Shown piece after piece: positions 21,801 through 35,600 of a stretch of DNA of 64,000 nt. A program made the translations under genes and the position numbers. The DNA lies in contig CM042046.1 of NCBI GenBank assembly GCA_023525975.1, positions 43,718,501 through 43,782,500 on the forward strand, in the 5' to 3' direction. Each line of letters begins with the position of its first letter. Within the stretch, counting starts at the first letter, position 1. The notes under the pieces are model-generated. The model made no database searches. It was not told the origin of the DNA and saw nothing but the letters and a program-made list of their open reading frames with translations. Source of the stretch: Smallanthus sonchifolius. Lineage: Eukaryota > Streptophyta > Magnoliopsida > Asterales > Asteraceae.

Positions 21801-23667
21801 CATAGTTATGGAAAAAAAATCCCTTCATTTTCCCGAGTTTATTTTGATTTCATAGGTATGGTAGCATCTTTAACCAAAGAGAGTGCCACCAGCAAGTCGG
21901 TGTACTTTGCACATTGTACATCTGAAATGATATTTATAACTCATCTTTTGGCTAAAAACCCAGAAAAGTTAGCAGGCCCGCTATTGGCCGACACATATGT
22001 GACACTATTAAAAGGTCGTAATGCATGGTACGGGCAAAAGTTGGCAAATGGAGAACTAACCCTTGATATGGGTGATAGCATCAAGGGGAAGGGGATGATT
22101 CAGGTGTGTTTTCTTATCTTACTCTCTTTGTAGAGTTATGATATGATTTTGGGGTGTTAGGGTGTGTATTTTGATACTGATTATGTGATATTGAATAATC
22201 AGTTGTAATTAAACGAATGCTAACAATAGTTTTCGATGTGCTTTTGCTTTTGAAGCTCTAATAGTCACATGTTTAGAGTGTCAGACAAATTCTGATTATT
22301 TAAGGAATTAGTTGATAAAATTTACCAGAATTTTTTTGTGAAAAATAGACAGTATTGTGAAATGGGAGTAAAAGTCATTAAAAATGAGTAAAAAGAAGGG
22401 ATAATTAGTTACATATGGTAATTAATAATCCAAAAGTGATTATTCTAGAAAAAATAAGAAAAAAGTGGTAATTAATAATCCAAAAGTGATTATTCTAGAA
22501 AAAAATAAGATAATAAGAAAGAAATTGATAATCAGTTCCAGGACACAAATCCAAACACACCCTTGTCAAAAGACAAAAAAAGCCCGGATTGGTTATCAGA
22601 TCTTTTTATCTTACTACTTAGTATTCTTTTGTGCTTAAACTTGACATTTATTGTTTGATGAATTATCGAATTTACGTGTCTTAATATGCTAATTACTAAT
22701 TAGTTTGTTTGTACAACGCTTCCATAATAAACTAGATTGATTATCTAGAACTGCAAGGAACTTCGCATATTGATCTTTGACTTGTTTGACAATTATTCAA
22801 TGGCCATGAATGGCCTCTAATAACAACTAAATAAAGAATCCGTGTGGACCAAAATCAATTAGCAGCAATGATGATTATGACAAAAAAATGAAATTATATC
22901 TGAAGCTAGAGAACTCCAAATTTACAAGATAACCATCTTTCTATCATTATATATAAAAGGGAATATATATCCCCTCAAAAACTTGGTATAATATCATATT
23001 TACCCAACAAAAAATCATAATATCAAATATCCCCATTTTTAAATTTATAATTTTTTTATACCCTTTCCCTTAAAACTTGCATTAGGATATAAGAGTTTGG
23101 AGTGCAAGGATAAAGAAAAAGGGTATAATGGTCATATTATAAATTGTATATAGTGAAATGGGTAAATATGAAATTTTAATTATTTTGAATATGTTTATTT
23201 GATTTTAATTTCTTGGTTAGGTAAATATGATATTATGCAAGTTTTTAAGCGTATATATGAAATTGCCCTTTTATAAAAACCGTAAATGTGGCTTGTTTAA
23301 TCTCAGGGGATTTCAGCAGTAAAAGCATTTTATGAGCTACTTAGTCAGTCTCATTTAAGCATTCTCCACCCGGAAGAGAAAAAGCCCGTTGCTCCAGTCG
23401 AGCTTTGTCCCATTTTGAAAACACTTCACAAAATTCTAATTTCAAGGTAAACCGTTGACCCGTTGTAATCATGTTTTCCAGAACTGATACGTCTAGCCCC
23501 GATCCAAAACTGGTTGAATTGATGTTTTGTGTGATTGATTATTCAGGGAGGTTCCATCACAAGCTATTCTGCAGGCATTGAGGGATGAAACAATGAATGA
23601 CCCGCGAGATCGGATTGAAATGGCTCAAACTCATGCTTTCTACAGGCCTTCACTCTTGGGTCAGTAG
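18892..23667 (+). CDS. GPDHC1: Glycerol-3-phosphate dehydrogenase [NAD+], cytosolic (GPDHC1-like)
   Basis: Five exons: 18892-19552, 20942-21163, 21856-22103, 23307-23446 and 23547-23667, all with GT-AG introns and consistent phase. The product is 463 aa, the length of plant cytosolic GPDHC1. The enzyme interconverts dihydroxyacetone phosphate and glycerol-3-phosphate with NADH, feeding glycerolipid synthesis and a redox shuttle. The NAD-binding loop SVGAGAWGS is at residues 48-56; the catalytic-lysine region is EVMGGLKNVYAIGAG; LLKGRNAWYGQ and NDPRDRIEMAQ follow near the C-terminus. There is no signal peptide or membrane segment, which fits a cytosolic enzyme. I chose the ATG at 18892 because nothing upstream in frame starts with ATG. 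Intron 1 has a duplicated splice donor and a LINE insert; intron 3 carries a TIR element. Confidence 0.95.
19531..19757 (+). repeat. 114 bp tandem duplication across the exon 1/intron 1 border of the GPDH gene
   Basis: The 3' end of exon 1 and its donor (ACTCAGATGATTAGTAGATC, then AAGTGAG) at 19531 recurs at 19645, followed in both copies by GATTCTT and CTTTGTTTC. A second perfect copy of the donor therefore sits at 19667. A shorter unit, TTTATGAGATTCTTGTTTAT, repeats inside. Confidence 0.85.
19757..20363 (+). mobile_element. RTE-type LINE 3' end inside GPDH intron 1
   Basis: The first 140 bases encode the C-terminal tail typical of plant RTE polyproteins (RGRPKMSWDERIRQDLLDLH, then LSEDMVEDRVSWRHRIRV and a TAG at 19897). 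A 3' UTR follows with the family block CTGGAAGCAACCTCTCTATC and CCTACATCCCACCCTCCCC, ending in a GGAT-type microsatellite tail. It is 5'-truncated and on the same strand as the gene. The same 3' UTR occurs in reverse at 36325-36480. Confidence 0.75.
22952..23275. mobile_element. TIR element (MITE) in GPDH intron 3
   Basis: The left end TATAAAAGGGAATATATATC and the reverse complement of the right end (TATAAAAGGGCAATTTCATA) continue together through AAAAACTTG and ATAATATCATATTTACC, about 50 bases of imperfect inverted repeat. It lies just upstream of exon 4. No target-site duplication was resolved. Confidence 0.55.
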
Positions 23668-26652
23668 TTCTGTTTGTCAAAAGTTTAGTGTTTACCATCA
23701 ACTGCTTGTTTGGTTTTGAAGATTGATTAAACTTAAAACTGTAAAATTTGTTGTTATATTAAAGAGAACTTGTGTTGTTAAGATGGTCTTTTCTTAATTA
23801 GCTTAAAATAGTTTCTTTAATGTTTAAGAAAATTAAAGTCTGACAAGAAAATGGCTTTTAGTTATATATTTGTTTTGTTGAGATCAGTTAAAATAAGAAT
23901 CATCAAATATTTTTTAGGTTTTATCATAGAACTGATAAAACGAAAGAAGAGTCTGCAATTTGCTGAGTGAGAAAGACGTAAGAAAATAAGATCTCAACCA
24001 TCCATTGAAATGTGATAAATTGGGTTAATTTTGATTACTGATTTAATGGTTATCGTTTGAATCTCTTTTAATCGTATACCTCGTAACTAGAAAAACGAGT
24101 ATCACTAACGGACGGAAAATGCATTATCCACGGCATGTTTTCCGATGGAGTATATCATCGTTTTACCGACATTTCCTACAAATCTATATATAAAAGGTTG
24201 TACTGGTGCTTGACTTAGATTTCCGACAAATATATAGAAAACGGACTATCATCATCGTTTCACTGACAGATTTCCGACAATTCCGACAAATCTATATATA
24301 AAAGGGTGTACTGGTGCTTGAATTAGCTCCGACATTTGCGTAGGGTTCGGGGAGCCGGGGAGTGGCCGGATTGCTTCACGATATGATGTGCGCAGTTTTA
24401 TACTCTTATCCTACACTTTGTGTGGGAGGTTGTTTCCACGACTTGAACAACTTCTTGCACAAAGTGTATGGTAAGGCTGTGTACAACAGATCACAAAGCG
24501 ATCCGGCCCTTTCCCGTACCCTGTGAAAATGCGGGAGCTAAGTCAAACACCGAGTATGCCTTTATATATACATGTATATAGTGATACCTAGTTTCTAGGA
24601 TCAAATGGATCTAGATGTGTCTCACCTTGGTGAGGACTCTAGATGTTCAACCATGATCCGAAGCATATCCCTTTAGACAACTCCAACCTAGTAGCCTAAG
24701 ACATAGTGTAGTGGGTTAACGTCCACAAAAGCATAAGCGAAATGAGGCGTTAAACCCCGCGACAGGAGGCACCAAAGAACGGGGAGTGAAGGGTTTAACG
24801 GCCGCGAGGGCATGGGGGAATGAGGTGGCTCTGTGTGTGTTAAGGTGGGCCAATTAGAGATGAAGGTGTGTACGACAAGAGGGTGGAGCGTTGCCCCAGT
24901 ACACATAAATAATTTAAGAATGAATAACACTATAAATAATTTAAAAATTAATTATATATATATATATATATTAAACATTAATAAATATAAAACATTTAAA
25001 AAATAAAATTAACTTTAAATATAAAATAAGTCGTTTCATTAGAAGACTTACAAAAACCATTTAATATAAAAAATATATATAAACGGCTATACTCAAAATG
25101 GTTAAATAAATCATAAAATTTTGTATTGAAATAATAAAAAACATTAAATGTAGAACTCCTTTTAGGTTTTTATATTTTTATTCGATCTCAAGTAATATGA
25201 ACATAGAGCCATAAGTTTGCTTCTTTGAACCATGTTACCTCATCTCTCCCTTCCTCCTCTAACAAACCCACAAACAGCTCCGGCAACATGTAAAAATTTT
25301 TGGACTCTGAATGGTCGCTCACCTAGTCACCAGGCACACCCTCAATCAACCCCTTCATAAGAACATAGTTATATATAATTTGATGATAAGAACCAACATA
25401 TTATTCAGTCATTATAGATTATGCAAACAATTCAAGATTTCAACTTTTAGAAGCTTATATAACTCTAATACATGTACTATAAAACATTTCAATTTTTAGA
25501 TACATGTACTATAAAACCAAAAACCTTTTATCATGGAGACGTAAAGGGGGCATGATAACCAACTCTATCAACCATGCATCTTGTATTTTCATGAAGAAAA
25601 TGAATTAAATACACACAAAAAAAGTGAGAATCTAAAAAAAAAAATTAAACTAAATCAAAAGTGGCTACATGTCGGCACTGCCCAATCAAACCACTCATAA
25701 TCATTTACTGTTCACATGTGAGGAAACCCAATTCAAAATGTGAGGAAACCCAATTCAAAATGTAGAGTTATTAATATGACATAACACCCTATATATATAA
25801 GATATCAATAAAACTAAAAGAACATCAATCAACAACATATACATCCACATATTTAATGAATGAAATAAGACAAATATTCATCAAATGAAATTCACGTAAA
25901 ATACAGATGAAAAACGCAAAACGTTAAAGGTCAAAAAGTACACTAATTAACTCAAGGTTGACTAGCCCATTAAAAAGAAACCTTAAAGTATTACATTTTA
26001 TGTAAGAACTAGGAAATAAAAATGGTACACTTATCTGACGACACCCCTAATTTATTCATACACAAGCATCAATACGGGTCATTTGGTCCTAATACGGCCG
26101 TATGATATACAATTAATACATAATATAGTTGTATTGCATTTTTCGCTTATAACAAGACCCGTGTAGATGTCTCAATATGACTAATGTGACATGTCTTAAA
26201 TGATGTCGGTTTAACTAATCACAATACAACTGCTATCGAGTAATACATCCCCTATAATATTAGATATGACACTAACAAAATGTTTCTGATTTGGAGTTGG
26301 TCTACGACCCAAATAAAATTATACAATTATGAAAATAAATCATGTAAAAAATTAATTATTAATTTTTTTTTTTGAAATGCAATAACATCTACTTTAGGAG
26401 AGCTGCACCTAGAAGCTACCGTGTTTGGGAGACTGAGATTACCAAGCACAAATCAACGTACAATCTCTCATACGTATTGTACAAGTCATCTATGCAAAAC
26501 CTATTTTAATTTCGAAAATAATCCTCTGGAGAAAGACGACCCAAAATCACAAACAAAATCCAAACGACGACGACCACCGCCATCCACCATGCGCAAACCT
26601 AATTCCCCGGCGATCCACCTTCTCCGGCGTCGGTCACTGGTTACAAGAGAAG
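23668..26652. other. Intergenic region between GPDH and the methyltransferase gene
   Basis: AT-rich. It contains an inverted pair of SINE-like sequences (24318-24552), a GC-richer block at 24690-24905 resembling part of a MITE (AGACATAGTGTAGTGGGTTA end), an (AT)n run near 24955, and a 22 bp tandem duplication (TGAGGAAACCCAATTCAAAATG) at 25718-25761. The 5' UTR and promoter of the methyltransferase gene probably occupy 26400-26652. Confidence 0.5.
24318..24552. repeat. Head-to-head inverted pair of SINE-like elements
   Basis: 24318-24445 and the reverse complement of 24446-24552 align: both run TTGAMTTAGCTCC, then AGGGT, then GGCCGGAT, then TACACTTTGTG, then GTTGTT and the ACGACTTGAAC block. 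This layout (a degenerate B-box-like ACTTGAAC at one end, AGGGTNCGGG at the other) is that of tRNA-related plant SINEs of the Au type. Each copy is degenerate. Confidence 0.5.
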
Positions 26653-29600
26653 ATGTTGAGGGATGAGTCGGCATGCAACACTTACGACTACGGAGACTCC
26701 GTTTACTGGGACGCTCGATACGTCCACGAGGCCGCCGCCGGTTCCTTCGATTGGTACCAGCAGTACCATGCCCTAAGTCCTTTTGTTCGAAAATACATCC
26801 CGATCTCTTCTCGCGTCCTTATGGTTGGTTGCGGCAATGCCGGTATGCTTTTTGATTCTCTCAGCTTGATTTACATTGGATTCTAATAGTTTATATATTG
26901 ATTTATGTTTAATTCGAGGTATTTAATCCAGATTGAATATTATAACTGTCGTTTATGTGTAATTCAAGGTGTTTAACCTATTTTGAAACTACAGGAACAT
27001 TTGGTGAATAGTGTTTTGTGCTAATTTGCCTTACTTTAGAGTTTGAATTTGTAATTAAGCAGAAAATGATAAAAGGATAGGATATGCATAGTGAAATAGT
27101 AGTTATTTTGTATTGAATTTTTTTGCTAATGAATGTGATTCTGATACATAATCGAGTTACCGAGTTGGAAACGGTCATTGAGGTCCCTGTTGACTGCCAA
27201 GTTTATAACAATTGCACTCAACTTGATAACATAGTAAATGGATCGGTTACAGGCTAGCATTCGGCGTATATGGAGATCACGTGTTACTGATATCGCAGTA
27301 GTTCAAAAAGTTGTCTTTAGCTTAACCGTATAAGTTAAATATGACGTTTTAAGTCCAGAGAGATATGTGCCAGTGAAGTAATATTTTGTTTTTTTTGCTT
27401 GAGGCACTCCTTTGCTTGTGTGGTATACTGCATGAGCCCCTTTTAAACATGGTCACAGCGTTGACCAGATCCTGTGTTCTTACAAGATCTTTTACTTTAG
27501 TTTCGGTTCATCTTGTCTTTCTGCTCTTATATGGTTGCCAGAATTTGATGAGCGTCTTATTGTTCTTGTCTCTTATTGAACTACTAGGTTTGGTTACTCT
27601 GAGTCTACAGTGTGTGTGTGGCTATTAGGCATGAATACTTGTATTAGGGTCTAGGGTTTATTGCCGTATTTGTTACCGTAATTAGATTGATTTTGTTCCT
27701 GGTTTAGGTTCATTTACTTTTCTTATTTGGTCAGGTAGTTATATATCAACTGAGGTGTTATCCTTACAATGAAACATAGCAAACTAGCAATTACAATTTC
27801 TTATTTGGTCTATTAGCACCTACAATACTATAGATATATGTGTGTATATGGTATGGGAATGAAAAAAAGATACACAATGGAATGTGATCATGGTTGTAAA
27901 AATCGCTAGGCGCTAGTCGGGCGGTGAGGTAGGGCCTAGGCCTAGGCGGGATTAATCGGGGCCTAGGCCTAGGCGGGATTAATCGGGGCCTAGGCGGGAT
28001 TAATCGGATTGGAATTTTTATATGTAATTTTCAGTTTTTTTATATATATACACACATTTTTATATGTAATTTTTATAAAAATGTTCATTTTTAAACCACA
28101 CCAAAGGTTTTCGCCAGAATTTGGCCGGATATTTCAGGTTTTCGCTGGAAATTTCAGGTTTGCGCCGGAATGTTCGCCGGAATCTGGCCGCCTAGGCCCG
28201 CCTAGACGCGATTTGGACCGTCTAGCGTTTTTTGGGCCGACTAGGCCAAAATTAGTCGTTAACGAGCCGCCGCCTAGGCGCGATTTTTACAACACTGAAT
28301 GTGATCTAACACACAGGACAAATATATTCTAGAAGTGCGTAAAGCTGCATACATAACTGATGAGTTGTAGGAAAGAGAAAAAGACTCCCATGTTCTTCCT
28401 AAATGTTAAAAATATCCAACTTGTTAGTTGTTACAACTAGCACTCCTACTGTTACTGAATAGTACTGTGAACAGTTGGTGACATTGTCTGTGATAAAAAA
28501 ATATTTCTTTTTCTAGAACATTTGAATTTTTTAAGAGGCTTAAGCAAGTCAAAAGACTCGAAACCCAAAATTTCTTCATGCTAAGTGTGAATCTTATATT
28601 CTTCACCTTGCATGTAAGATATTGAGACACTTTAGCACATCTATTCTTCCTCATGTTGACCAGTTTCTATTTTTTCCCTTTGAAATATTTGTATAAGTGC
28701 TTTTTTTAAGCTGCCACTTTGTGTGTAATGAACAAATATCATGCAAATACATTATCCACATTTTCATTGTAGGTATGTCAGAGGACATGGTTAAAGATGG
28801 ATACGAAAGCATCATGAATGTTGACATTTCCGGCGTGGCTATTGAAATGATGCGACGCAAATATGAGCATGTTCCTCAGTTGGAATGTATCCTCCCTTTG
28901 TGTGTGTGTTTGTGCACACACGTCCTAATTTTGTCTTATCAGGATATCTCAGATGCTCACTATCTTGTGGTAAATTACAGTTCTTAGAATTTTCTTATCA
29001 TAAAAAGACATGCAGATGGATGTTCGGGATATGGGCTTTTTTCTGGACGATTCATTTGATAGTGTAATTGATAAAGGTATGAACTTATTCATTCTTATTC
29101 TAGGTTTAAACAGGTAAGTTCTACCTATTCAACATGTGGTATTCAATAAAAATGTTGGTTTAGACATGAGACTTCTGGTATATTCTGTCTTTGCATCCTT
29201 TGTTGTAGAATCTTTTTATCTTGAATATCTTGGCTTTGGTTGTGATGTTGACTTTTATTGACGTCCCATCTAGTTTTCACTATCTTCACATTGGACTTAT
29301 AACTCAGATCTTTGCATCGTACTTTCAAAATATATCATGTGTTCTATACTAATATAGGAACAATCATATTACAAATACAAGTTGTATTATACATATTACA
29401 TCATTTTTGATGATTGAAACATCACCAAGTAAGTTGAAACTCAAGAGATAACTATCAAAAGTGTGTGATTTTTGTGCAAAACCAAATATGTCGTACATGA
29501 GGTGTTTAAAATCAGTAAACATTTAATTTAGTAGAAGGATTTCAGAGATTTATAGCAAATGAAGGGGAGGGGGTGTGCACTTTGTTATAAGGTATGTAGT

Positions 29601-32600
29601 ATATGTAATTAGGATAAACCTTCGGGACTTTTGGTGGAAATTACCAAATTTAGACATGTGTTTCTCTATATTAACGATCCTATTTCTGCTCTCTTTTGCA
29701 TGGTTTCTGATCTGCGGGTTTTAGGAACTCTTGACGCGCTATTGGTAAGCTACTTAATTTCCTCATCAGTTTTCTCATCATTGCTACGTGTGTTCCAACT
29801 TCTTTAACTTCCTTTGAATTTGAAGTGTGGAACTGATGCTCCAATTAGTGCTTCTCAAATGCTGGGGGAAGTGAGCAGGTTTTAAGTCTCTTTCATTGTC
29901 TTTTGTTGTGCTGTTTTATGTTTTTTAAAGAACCATACATTTTAATATTCTATATCTTACTGCTAGACGTAATTATAATAACACCTGTTACTTAAATTGT
30001 AGGATTCTTAAACCTGGAGGGGTCTATATGCTGGTAGGATGATGAAGCGTTCTTTCAGGTTACAGTCCTTTTTAAAGACCTCATATAGTAGCTAAAAACC
30101 ATTAACTGCATCATTCTACAGATTACATATGGTGATCCGAGGGCGAGGATGACTCATATAAACCAGCCAACTTACAATTGGAAAATAGACTTGTACATCA
30201 TACGTAAGTTCATTCTTTACCTCTTTGTATGTGTATATCATGCTTTTACTTTGTTTTCTCTTAGTTATATTCTTGATATTAGTGTTTGTGGATTTTAACC
30301 GACTAAAGAAATATCTTATATGCTCAATGTGGGGACTATAATGTGGTTCACTCGATTGATTCATCGAATGACCGAACTAGAGTTTTTCTTAATTTGAGAA
30401 GTTGGAATTATGTAGTACAATTTACAATTACGATTGAGACATTCATTTACAACATTCGTAATACGACAAGAACCTGTTTGCTAAGTTTAGCAACTGAGTG
30501 AAGAATCCATACGACCAAGCCCATCTTATCCATGAGCGGACCATCAACTTACATAAGCTCTGCATTAACTCAAGCTGACCAACTGACTAACTTACTAACC
30601 TATTGCGCTTCTGAGCTAACCAATGTTGAGTGTGCTTTAGTGCAAAAAACAAACAGTGTGCAAAGCCAACATTGACTAGTTTCTGAGTTGACCTTGTACC
30701 ATAAGTTGACCAACAAGCTAAATCTGAACTGATCAAACTCCATAACTTAACTATCTCCCACTTAGAGGCTGATCACTAAGTGTACCGCCATCTAAAACTG
30801 GGAGTTCTATCTAAACATATCTATTTTTTCATGATTTTTGGTACCAACGATTTTTCTCGAGGACAACGTACCATCATGCACCACATCCTTGATGAAGTAA
30901 TATCTAAACCTGATCTGAATGTATTTTGTCATGCTGTGAAACGCTGGATTCTTTGGAAGTCAAAGTGTACTCTGGTTATCAATATAGAACATTGTTGAGC
31001 TATTTACTTGCTTTTGCATAAGCCATGTATGCGTAAGTGATTGAAAGAGCAACACTCTTTTGTGAAAACATAACATGTGGTCTTTTCCGTAGATCAGAAG
31101 AGCCAGATCAACATTAGTAGAATCCTCTAAGACAACTCTTTTTCATTTATAACATAGTGCTATCTTAGAGGTTCCTTTCAAGTAACGTAACAACCATCTC
31201 CGTAGTTGCAAATCCTCAGCAACCATAATGCTTCAACAATCTCATTGTGGTCATCTTTACAACCAGGATCTAATTGTAGTCATCATCTTTTTTTTGTTGG
31301 AAATCCTTGCACACATATCTAGACTTTTACCGCCATCGTGATCTTCTTTAACCCTGAATAGTATTAGTGTTTACTTTCTTCCGTGCTGGTAGATTGACTT
31401 TGACTCACCATTCTCAGTCAATAGCAAATCATTCAGAGGTCTTGATTCTTTAGTGGATCTCTGATAGGAACCAGGAAACAGATTGAATTAAAACAAGAAA
31501 ATTACAGGATAGTGGCCTGATTCGAGATAGGCAGTCTCCGATTTCAAGGTTTAGAACCCTAATTTTGATAATAAAACATCGACCCCTTCCCTAATACAAG
31601 TTCTACGGTAATATAGAAAAAAATTGTAAAACCGTCCCATGATTAGCTCCTCTATTTTTGGTAACTGGTTAATTGAGTTCAACGTATTTCTGGTAACTGT
31701 ATTTGACTAGGTAATGGGTCAAAGGTGTGGGTTTGGGTTCATATCAATACTTCGCACCCGCAGAAACGACTTGTCTTCAAGTCGGAAGGAAGGGTGCTGT
31801 TGTGCCAAGCAATAAGCCATTCAATAATAGACTGACCCGCCTCATTACCCCATCTTTGAACCAAAATGAAATATGGTTGAATGTTTATTTCCCTGCGTTT
31901 CAAATTTGTGTGTACAATGTCGTTGGGCAGCAACACAATATTAACTCCATAGGCGTTGACTTGTTCCTTCGTCTTTATAGCGGGGTATATGGACTTCACT
32001 GGAACCTTGTTTTCACCTTTGACTACTAACCAGTGATGTTCTTGATCTAGTGCTCCATCCTCGGACACCTTTTGGTCCTCACCGTTATCGTAATCAACAG
32101 GTATGAGAGCCATTTCCGGGTAGCCCACCATCATTACATTTGTGTCTACCTGTTGTTCCACACTCGTCTCACTAGAAAGACCTGTCACTTCCATTTGAGT
32201 GGATGTGATGTCCTGGACCAGATCTGCCAATGGACTTTGAAGGTCATCCTCCGGTTCCTTGTTAGCCATCCAAGCCTCCTTGATTTCTGCAACATCAGCC
32301 TTCAAATGCGACACTATAGACTCTAGTCTGGATGCTATTACGGCTAACTGGGCAGCAATTTGATCAGAATTCATTCTTCCTTCTGTCTGACTATTCCGGT
32401 TCTGCACCCTCTTCATTCTCGATTTCAAAAATTGAATTTCAGAGATTGATCAGACTGGGAATCATAAATTCTGGATTGAAAAGTTTACAAACAGAACTTG
32501 ATCGGATGATTCCCGATTGAATTGATTGGATATTGATTTAAAAAAAATTCAGATATTACAAACTCCCAATTGTATCTTCCCGACTGAAATTTCCAGATTT

Positions 32601-35600
32601 GAAATTCCTAATTTCCGAAATTGATCGACCTCTAGGCTGAAATTTCCAGATTGGAAATACGAAAATCGACCTCTAGGCTGAATTAGATTTCCAATTTAAA
32701 TGGAAGTTGCAATTGAATTGGAGTTTGCGGACTGGATATTGTAATTGATCCGAAATTCCGATTGAATAGGTACTGAAAAAGGATTGAGGACTGGAATTGC
32801 GATAGGTATGAACTGGATTGGCGAAGATTGTTGAAATTGATCGATTTCTGGAATTGATCAGACTGGTGTGTTTCCCGATTTCAAAAATCGCAAAGATTGA
32901 ATTTCTGTTTTCGGAAATTGCAAGGATTGATTTCCCGGCAATGGAACCAAATGATAGGAACCAGGAAACATATTGAATTAAAACAAGAAAATTACAGGAT
33001 AGTGGCCTGATTCGAGATAGGCAGTCTCCGATTTCAAGGTTTAGAACCCTAATTTTGATAATAAAACATCGACCCCTTCCCTAATACAAGTTCTACGGTA
33101 ATATAGAAACAAAAAGGTAAAACCGTCCCATGATTAGCTTCTCTATTTTTGGTAACTGGCTATTTGAGTTCAACGTATTTCTGGTAACTGTATTTGACTA
33201 GGTAATGGGTCAAAGGTGTGGGTTTGGGTTCATATCAATCTCCTTAAATCTGGAGTTCCATAACATGCTTCATTAGCATCACTGTAATGAAGCGTTATAT
33301 GTGCCCCCATTGTCATCTGATCTCTCTCTAGTTTCAAATCTCCCACCGTTTCCTAAACGGCTGAAAACTCTCCAATTTTTGAAAGCCTATCAGAACTTGC
33401 AATCGTGTTTGTATAGCCTTCAAAGTTCAAACACAACATGACCTTTCCCATTCGGTTTCTTCTTTGTCTCAAAATCTGATGCAAACCTCCAGAGACTTTT
33501 TTGTTCTAGTCACTTTCTGTTCTAATCATCTTAGAAGCAATATCCTATCTCATGTGAACCAAAGCCAATGAATATACACCTTTTTGGACTTTGCCTCTGG
33601 CTTATCCCTTTCATCATATTTCACTTTTACATGAGAAATACATCCAAATACTCTTAAAAGGGGAGAAATAGTCTCCCTGCCATTCCTCTTGTGGAACCTT
33701 GAAACCGGATGGGACTGCTAGTGCTGGTTATTAGATTAGTTATGTATTTATCATATCTAGAGGGTATCCAAGTCTAGTATTGTTTTCTATAGATAGCGCC
33801 CCAAGATATCCGTATTATACACAATCATTATATACTCTTCCTTTACTCTTATTGGTTTAAGTTGGTATCATTTATCAGAGCCATGTTGCTACTAAACCTA
33901 GATGCCACCACAGACCGCATCTCACCAACACTGATGAGACGCAACTTGCACTTCTAAACCTTAGTCATTACTCATTACGTAGGATCTGCGCCGCCACACA
34001 ACTGCTCACACTGGTAGCCCACAATAGTTGTTGGAAACCGTGTCTGTTACCAAAGGCCACTCACAATAGCTGCCCGAAGCCCTAGCTGAAACAATGTTGC
34101 TCTCCGTAACCGCTAGCCACCACCACAGGCTGCGACTCACCAAACTGTAGTAGAAACATGCTCTTTGAAACCTTAGACGCCACCACATGCCACATCTCAC
34201 AACAGCTAGGGTACAATATGGTTCGCATTCAACATGTGATCTGGAAAATCATTGTTGTACCGCCCTCCACGGGATCGGCACTCGCTGTAAAACAAAAAAG
34301 TCAGTAATAATCCTTTTTTTATCTTACCACCGTCTACCGATTTCTAAATGCTAAAAACAGCTCAGAAACTCGAAAAACTGGAAAAACCTCTATACGTCCC
34401 ATCCTTAGCTTGTGGGAGAATTTTATACTAGTTATATTATTATATCTTGAAGGCATACAAGTGTAATATTATTCTGTATCTATACATAGCCCCTATGTAA
34501 CTTTATTATATGCACAATCAATATTCAATTACTCTTCCTGGTTTATGTTCAGTAAGCTGTTATGAACATCCACACGAGAATATTGATCTTGTATAGTGCC
34601 TGATGTTCTTTGGCCTTTTCATTCAAGGTTTTGTTTGTCCTTTAAACAATTGTATTCACGTGTCTCCGGGACAGTTTTCGGCATCCTAATCCCATTCCCA
34701 GTCACAATAATCAACACGCTCTTTGTTGTTGTATTCACTCCCATTATCTGACTTGAGTCCTTTAATCATCAGATTTGTCTCATTTTCAGCTTCAACTTTC
34801 TACTGCTTGAAGGCAGCAAAGACATCATATTTATTATTTAGAAAATAAACCCATACCTCGTGGAATCATCTATGAAGGTGACAGTACCGATATCTGCTTA
34901 TTGATGACATCGGTATGAACACGCTTCAATTTCCCAGCCTTGGGTCGCATTACAATCTTTGTAAAGGTAACCTTCTTCTGTTTGCCAAGAACACATGACT
35001 CCCACAACCCAAGTGTCACATTCTTGTATTATGGAATCGTGTCCTTGACTCTTTGGAAGCAACCATCTTCATTCCCTTTTCACTAATCCACAGAGGCATG
35101 TCCACATCCTTAATGTCGCGAGCAATAACCAACTTCACCACCTTCCAAAGGTGATTTTCATAGTTAACATGGTGACCATCATCGTCCAACTGTCCATTGA
35201 GATTGGCATTCTGTTGAGATCTGGAATGAACTTGACATTTAACTGTTGGTACAAAGGGAGGATTTAAGGATGACGGAAACTTGATTACTATTCTGTGAAG
35301 TTTTCCCTAAGGGGGACTTCCCTAGTGCCCACTATGTCGAGTCTCTTATCATCTGCTAGATGGACTTTCCGTCATTGATCCGAAATTTTGCGTCACTTTC
35401 TTGCAAAGGAAGCATGAATTGATTTACCGAATTCTTGATCCAAGATTAAATTGCAACATAAACGATTCAAATCTCGTCATCATCATACTCTTCTGCAACA
35501 TTCACCCCTTTCTGCTCTTTAACTACAAGCACAGGTGATGATTTTTAAAAAGCCGACTCGTTGCAGTTTCAATGTCATAACCTTTATGTTCTTTGACTGA

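Larger units (their letters stand above)
31462..33237 (-). mobile_element. Internally deleted LTR retrotransposon, complete with TSD
   Basis: Two near-identical LTRs (31462-31746 and 32952-33237; TG...CA on either strand) bound 1.2 kb. The 5 bp ATCTC flanks both ends (31457-31461 and 33238-33242). Read on the minus strand, the sequence after the 5' LTR is TTTGGTTCCATTGCCGGGAA, which resembles the Asp-tRNA type primer site TGGCGCCGTTGCCGGGGA with four mismatches. One ORF (32428-31739) starts like a gag N-terminus with a coiled-coil-like stretch and ends like the C-terminus of a gypsy polyprotein (ILVQ, then a frame-shifted LEDKSFLR), with protease, RT, RNase H and integrase core missing. I count roughly eight differences plus one indel between the LTRs. 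Confidence 0.8.

Noticed and set aside
24688..24930. 80-codon minus-strand ORF as a gene
   Set aside because: It lies in a GC-rich MITE-like block and resembles no protein.
26421..26666. ORF upstream of the methyltransferase as its N-terminus or a separate gene
   Set aside because: It is in another frame and ends just inside exon 1; it is probably 5' UTR. The family's N-terminus begins at 26653.
30116..30364. 82-codon minus-strand ORF
   Set aside because: It is antisense to exon 7 of the methyltransferase gene and its intron.
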